In this document: one piece after another, positions 5,033-5,772 of the stretch | How positions within the stretch are numbered: the first letter of the stretch is position 1 | How the letters are laid out: each line of letters begins with the position of its first letter | Origin: Eubacterium sp. | Lineage (GTDB): Bacteria > Bacillota > Clostridia > Lachnospirales > Lachnospiraceae | NCBI GenBank assembly: GCA_017445525.1 | Contig: JAFSTZ010000091.1 | Coordinates: forward strand, 1-5,772 | Length of the DNA: 5,772 bases | Direction: 5' to 3' | Made by a program: the position numbers and the translations under genes | The notes under the pieces: generated by a model | The model's input: only the letters and a program-made list of their open reading frames with translations | Databases searched by the model: none | What the model was told of the DNA's origin: nothing

Positions 5033-5659
5033 ATGGGGGAAAAAGTGAGCGAATCAGTGCGTATAATGTTTCTTGCTGATGAACCGGACAAAGGTATATG
5101 GGACTTTTTTGAAAAGAGCAAACTGGAGGGGATCGATCTGATCATCTCCTGTGGTGATCTGCCGCCCCAGTACCTCTCTTTTCTTGCGACCTATTTTAAG
5201 GGTGATATCCTGTATGTACATGGAAATCATGATAAAGTATATGACAAAACTCCGCCAGATGGCTGTATATGCATAGAAGATCAGGTCTATGTGTGCAAGG
5301 GACTGCGTATAGCGGGACTCGGAGGTTCGATGGAGTACAGCGGGGGACCTTATCAGTTCTCCGAGAAGGATATGTCAAAGAGAGTCAAAAAGCTGAGACG
5401 CCGGATAAAGCGGAAGAAGGGACTTGACATCCTGGTCACGCACTCTCCGGCGGCGGATATAAATGACAGCACCGATCTGCCGCATCGTGGATTCAAGTGT
5501 TTTCACGGGCTTTTGGATGAGTTTACGCCGCAGGTATTTGCACATGGTCATGTGCATATGAGCTATGCGTATAATCAGCCGAGGGTCGATACTCACGGTG
5601 ATACGACCATCATAAATGCATATCAGAAATATGAGTACGATGTTACTGCTCGCACCTGA
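5033..5659 (+). CDS. Calcineurin-like metallophosphoesterase
   Basis: A 208-residue cytoplasmic metallophosphoesterase (YfcE/MJ0936-like size). Motifs in order: FLADEP with D16, CGDL (G41-D42), GNHD (64-67), VTHSP (H137) and HGHVH (171-175). These supply nearly all ligands of the two-metal site. The first motif is DEP rather than the usual DxH, so the histidine that normally ligates one metal is missing. I recall the same D-E substitution in Lachnospiraceae relatives, so it is probably a subfamily trait rather than decay. A basic tract, KKLRRRIKRKKG (119-130), could contact nucleic acid or a phosphate-rich substrate. The ATG at 5033 is taken, although its AAGGG-like site is only 3 nt away; an in-frame GTG at 5045 preceded by GGGGGA is a real alternative that leaves all motifs intact. 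It has its own promoter and operator-like dyad and ends in a terminator, so it appears monocistronic. The substrate is unknown. Confidence 0.9.
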   Translation: MGEKVSESVRIMFLADEPDKGIWDFFEKSKLEGIDLIISCGDLPPQYLSFLATYFKGDILYVHGNHDKVYDKTPPDGCICIEDQVYVCKGLRIAGLGGSMEYSGGPYQFSEKDMSKRVKKLRRRIKRKKGLDILVTHSPAADINDSTDLPHRGFKCFHGLLDEFTPQVFAHGHVHMSYAYNQPRVDTHGDTTIINAYQKYEYDVTART

Positions 5660-5687
5660 AGAAGTGATCCGGGTGCGGGCTTTTTTT
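5648..5687 (+). terminator. Rho-independent terminator overlapping the gene end
   Basis: GCTCGCACC (5648-5656) pairs with GGTGCGGGC (5672-5680), nine pairs including one G-U, with a 15-nt loop, followed by seven T (5681-5687). The stop codon (5657-5659) lies in the loop, so the 5' arm encodes the last residues of the metallophosphoesterase. On the other strand there is no T-tract after the stem, so it should act in one direction only. Confidence 0.88.
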
Positions 5688-5697
5688 ATGCGTGTAC

Positions 5698-5772
5698 TTA
5701 TTTATCGTGTTCTAAAATCATAGCTCTCAGCATCGAAGGCGGATCATAGCTTCTTTTGCCTCCGCCTATGCC
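5698..5772 (-). CDS. C-terminal end of a convergent gene, possibly a truncated IS5/DUF772-type transposase
   Basis: Reading the minus strand from the window edge gives 24 codons, ending LRAMILEHDK, then TAA (5700-5698). The stretch GGGKRSYDPPSMLRAMIL resembles the segment near the N terminus of DUF772/IS5-type transposases (RxxYDPxxMLRxLLL-like), where several hundred more residues would normally follow. If that match is right, this is a transposase cut short by a stop and therefore a remnant. It could equally be the natural end of an unrelated protein. The gene is convergent with the metallophosphoesterase, its stop 10 nt beyond that gene's T-tract. The open frame is seen directly; the family is a guess from a short match. 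Confidence 0.4.
   Translation of the reverse strand, partial: GIGGGKRSYDPPSMLRAMILEHDK

Overview
The window most likely comes from the chromosome of a motile, Gram-positive clostridium, probably a member of the Lachnospiraceae. The evidence is a flagellin-family gene, strong AGGAGG-type ribosome binding sites, near-consensus sigma-A promoters, and three protein families I recall from Lachnospiraceae genomes: a short DHH phosphoesterase, a ParB-like/BMP fusion, and a small metallophosphoesterase lacking the usual first histidine. No plasmid, phage, rRNA, tRNA or CRISPR signal was seen. The taxonomic call is inference.

Layout. Positions 1-770 (minus strand) hold most of an atypical flagellin-like gene whose 3' end lies outside the window. 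It is preceded by a roughly 200-nt structured leader with candidate CsrA sites and a sigma-A-type promoter. A second promoter points the other way and drives a DHH/DHHA1 phosphoesterase (1163-2098). After it come a large hairpin and a classic intrinsic terminator (2131-2228). A two-gene unit follows: a spermidine-synthase-like SAM-dependent methyltransferase fold protein (2247-3005), overlapping by 10 nt a 640-residue protein (2996-4918) that joins a ParB/sulfiredoxin-like domain to a cytosolic BMP (PnrA-type) ligand-binding domain. A 114-nt gap holds a TATAAT promoter overlapped by an 8-bp-arm inverted repeat, followed by a metallophosphoesterase (5033-5659) that ends inside its own terminator. 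The right edge (5698-5772, minus strand) carries the last 24 codons of a convergent gene that weakly resembles the N-terminal part of an IS5/DUF772-type transposase.

How the genes may relate. The flagellin-like gene and the DHH gene share only a divergent intergenic region. The methyltransferase-like gene and the ParB-BMP gene are probably translationally coupled and are the best candidate for an undescribed functional pair: a soluble, signal-peptide-free sensor for a nucleoside-like ligand made with a SAM-fold partner. The metallophosphoesterase has its own promoter and apparent operator, so it is probably controlled separately. All functional links are inference from layout.
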